64,000 bases of DNA from JABCYV01 sp963696025 (GTDB lineage: Bacteria > Acidobacteriota > Terriglobia > Terriglobales > Acidobacteriaceae). The translations under genes and the position numbers were made by a program. Positions 61,657-64,000 of the stretch are shown here, in pieces. Position 1 is the stretch's first letter. Every line of letters starts with the position of its first letter. The notes beneath the pieces were generated by a model. The model was not told where the DNA came from. It was given only the letters and a program-made list of their open reading frames with translations, and made no database searches. The stretch is taken from assembly GCA_963696025.1 (NCBI GenBank), contig CAVOII010000015.1, positions 124,001 to 188,000 on the forward strand, in the 5' to 3' direction.

Positions 61657-64000
61657 ATGTCTAGCAATCGCGCGAACATGATCGAAACGCCCGCCAAAGA
61701 CCCGGTCTGTGGGATGGTCGTGAATCCGTCGACCGCCAAATACCAGTTCGATCATCTGGGGACCACCTACTCCTTCTGCTGCGCGCCTTGCCTGGAGAAA
61801 TTCAAGGCGGAACCCGACAAATATCTGGGCCAACGATTGTCGACAGGCTTGCCTGGACTGGTCACATTAGGCGCGGCTCCAAGACCATCCATTGCTTCCG
61901 ATACCGGGGCCAAAACGAACGTGGCGAGATCTGGGAGCTACGTCTGCCCGATGTGTCCCGAGGTTCGGGAGACGAAACCTGGATCTTGTCCAAAGTGTGG
62001 AATGGCGCTCGAACCCGAAATGCCGGTGGTGCCGACTCGGGTTGAATACACGTGTCCCATGCACCCTGATATCGTGCGACCGGGGCCGGGGAGCTGTCCA
62101 ATCTGTGGAATGGCGCTGGAGCCGCGGACGGTTACGGCTCAAGAGGAGGAGAACCCTGAGCTGCGAGATATGACTCGCCGCTTCTGGGTGAGCGCGCTAC
62201 TGACTGTGCCTTTGCTGGGAATCGCGATGGCCGGCATGCTGCCAGGTGTGCCGGTGCAGCGCGCCGTTCCGAGCGGGTGGCTGCCGTGGATCGAACTGGC
62301 TCTGGCCACGCCTGCAGTGCTGTGGGCCGGCTTGCCTTTCTTTCAACGGTTTTGGACTTCCCTGGTAAACCGCAGCTCGAACATGTTCACGCTGATTGGC
62401 ATGGGCACAGGTGTGGCGTATCTATACAGCGTGGTGGCGACTTTGTTTCCGCACATCTTCCCAGAGTCTTTGCGCGGCATGGATGGATACCCGGATGTTT
62501 ACTTCGAGGCGGCGGCTGCAATTACCACTCTGGTCCTGGTTGGCCAGGTGCTCGAATTGCGCGCTCGCAGCCGCACCGGAGCCGCGATCCGCGCCTTGCT
62601 CGACCTGACGCCAAGAACCGCCCGCATTTTGCGGGACAACAAAGAAGAGGATATTCCGCTGGAGCAGGTGAGGCCCGGTGACCGGCTGCGGGTGCGCCCC
62701 GGCGAGAAGATTCCAGTCGATGGTGTCGTCCTCGAGGGCACGAGTTCGGTGGACGAGGCGATGATCACCGGCGAATCGATGCCGGTCACACAAACTCCGG
62801 GCAGCCGAGTGATCGGCGCTACAGTAAACCAGACCGGATCGTTCGTCATGCGTGCAGAACGCGTGGGCAGCGAGACTTTGCTGGCTCAGATCGTTCAATT
62901 GGTCAGTAAGGCGCAACGCAGCCGCGCTCCCATTCAGCGGCTGGCGGATCGAGTTTCAGGATGGTTCGTCCCCGCCGTTGTTTCGGTCGCAGTTGTCACT
63001 TTTGTTGTCTGGAGTTTCTTCGGGCCGCAGCCACGTCTAGCGCACGCGCTAGTGAATGCCGTAGCAGTGCTGATCATCGCGTGTCCGTGTGCCCTGGGAT
63101 TGGCAACGCCGATCGCCATCATGGTGGGCACCGGGCGAGGCGCTCACGCAGGCGTCCTGATCAAGAATGCTGAAGCGCTCGAGACTCTGGAAAAAGTAGA
63201 CACGCTGGTCATCGACAAGACTGGCACGCTGACTGTGGGAAAGCCGCGGGTGATGAACATTTTTGCGGAGAAGGGAATTGAGGAGTCGGAGTTGTTGCGC
63301 CTGGCAGCGAGTCTGGAGCAATCGAGCGAGCACCCGTTTGGCGCCGCAGTAGTTGCAGCCGCACGCGAGCGCGGAATCAATTTGTCGCCAGCGCAAGACT
63401 TCGAATCCGTGACCGGTAAAGGTATAGCTGGAAAAGTGGACGGGCACGCTATGCTTGTGGGGAACGAGCCTTTCATCCGCGAACGCGGAGTCTACGTTGT
63501 GAAATTACCAGAAGCAGCGCAAGGTATGGGCAGTGGAGGTACAACAGTTTTCATCGCTGTCGACGGACAACTCGGCGGGTCGATCAGCATTGCCGATCCC
63601 GTCAAGAGTTCTACATCTGACGCAATCCGCGAGCTAAAAGCACAAGGCATTCGCCTGGTGATGCTCACCGGCGACAATCGCGCCACGGCGGAAGATATCG
63701 CGCGCACGCTCGGCATCGACCAGTTCGAGGCCGAGGTTCTGCCCGTAAGAAAATCTGATATCGTGCGTGGTTTGCAACAGGAAGGGCGCGTGGTGGCGAT
63801 GGCGGGCGATGGCGTCAACGACGCCCCCTCCCTCGCCCAGGCAGATGTTGGCATTGCCATGGGCACAGGGACCGACATCGCCATCGAGAGCGGGAGTGTG
63901 ACTCTGGTGAACGGTGATCTCGCTGGCATCGTCCGAGCCCGCAAGCTAAGCCAGGCGACCATGCGCAATATCCGCCAGAATCTGTTCTTTGCATTTATTT
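61657..64000 (+). CDS. Copper-type P1B ATPase with YHS and two Cys-rich N-terminal domains (partial)
   Basis: Exports copper or related heavy metal at the inner membrane. Order: YHS domain (DPVCGMVVNPSTAKYQFDHL, FCCAPCLEKF), then two metal-binding repeats of the form CPMCPE...CPKCGMALEP and CPMHPD...CPICGMALEP, membrane helices, actuator (TGES), CPC ion motif (IIACPCALG), DKTGTLT with phosphorylated Asp near residue 520, HPFGAA in the nucleotide domain, and GDGVNDAPSL. Frame is clean from ATG 61657 to the window end; only the last helices are missing. ATG 61678 is an alternative start. Confidence 0.93.
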   Translation, partial: MSSNRANMIETPAKDPVCGMVVNPSTAKYQFDHLGTTYSFCCAPCLEKFKAEPDKYLGQRLSTGLPGLVTLGAAPRPSIASDTGAKTNVARSGSYVCPMCPEVRETKPGSCPKCGMALEPEMPVVPTRVEYTCPMHPDIVRPGPGSCPICGMALEPRTVTAQEEENPELRDMTRRFWVSALLTVPLLGIAMAGMLPGVPVQRAVPSGWLPWIELALATPAVLWAGLPFFQRFWTSLVNRSSNMFTLIGMGTGVAYLYSVVATLFPHIFPESLRGMDGYPDVYFEAAAAITTLVLVGQVLELRARSRTGAAIRALLDLTPRTARILRDNKEEDIPLEQVRPGDRLRVRPGEKIPVDGVVLEGTSSVDEAMITGESMPVTQTPGSRVIGATVNQTGSFVMRAERVGSETLLAQIVQLVSKAQRSRAPIQRLADRVSGWFVPAVVSVAVVTFVVWSFFGPQPRLAHALVNAVAVLIIACPCALGLATPIAIMVGTGRGAHAGVLIKNAEALETLEKVDTLVIDKTGTLTVGKPRVMNIFAEKGIEESELLRLAASLEQSSEHPFGAAVVAAARERGINLSPAQDFESVTGKGIAGKVDGHAMLVGNEPFIRERGVYVVKLPEAAQGMGSGGTTVFIAVDGQLGGSISIADPVKSSTSDAIRELKAQGIRLVMLTGDNRATAEDIARTLGIDQFEAEVLPVRKSDIVRGLQQEGRVVAMAGDGVNDAPSLAQADVGIAMGTGTDIAIESGSVTLVNGDLAGIVRARKLSQATMRNIRQNLFFAFI

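Overview
The window looks like a piece of an Acidobacteriota chromosome (soil, Terriglobia-like). This rests on recognised gene families, since no 16S gene is present. The markers are very large Ser/Thr kinases fused to TPR or TolB-like repeats, a sedolisin (S53) protease with bacterial Ig-like repeats, a PEP-CTERM exoprotein, an LssY_C/ankyrin protein, acidobacterial sigma-like proteins, and secreted proteins carrying an 'LPDAPS' motif just after the signal peptide. GC is high and most starts have a clear GGAGG-type ribosome site.

Layout. 0-9 kb: intact housekeeping and secretory genes (coiled-coil protein, PEP-CTERM protein, gamma-glutamyltransferase, sedolisin, ABM-fold protein, RhlE-like DEAD-box helicase). 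9-31 kb: a gene graveyard. Many loci here carry single-base frameshifts, a nonsense codon, internal deletions or terminal truncations. They include an LssY_C gene, HEAT-repeat, histidine-kinase and Ser/Thr-kinase fragments, an outer-membrane protein, a TadG-like pilus protein, DUF5317, DUF262, HigB and PhzF. Intact islands sit inside it: a B12-binding radical SAM enzyme, a five-gene operon (small secreted protein, b561-like membrane protein, YceI, response regulator, histidine kinase), a FemAB-like transferase and a HigA/ImmA fusion. 31-37.4 kb: a TPR kinase with an altered catalytic loop, small membrane proteins, a rhodanese with an in-frame UGA and a SECIS-like hairpin (candidate selenoprotein), DinB, a deazaflavin-type oxidoreductase and a Crp/Fnr regulator.

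37.6-53.64 kb: an integrative element bounded by a 50-bp direct repeat that is the 3' part of a tRNA-Arg(ACG) gene. It encodes a tyrosine integrase, a zinc-ribbon protein, an AlpA-like regulator, a CHC2 primase-like protein, a RecA-fold helicase with an iteron-like cluster inside its 3' end, small proteins, a HTH protein and an HK97-type major capsid protein. No portal, terminase or tail gene is recognisable, which suggests a phage satellite with its own capsid. Cargo follows: a giant Ser/Thr kinase, a secreted ABM-like protein, small conserved proteins, a stand-alone LuxR-type HTH and a protein with a HEPN-type RNA-cleavage motif. 53.9-64 kb: phosphoketolase and acetate kinase as an operon, a secreted DUF4874/DUF4832-type protein, an M48 Ste24-like protease, a small HMA-like protein and the start of a copper P-type ATPase that runs off the window.

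The strongest leads are the candidate selenocysteine rhodanese (34838-35170) and the capsid-carrying satellite with its putative origin (37606-53636, origin 41812-41950).
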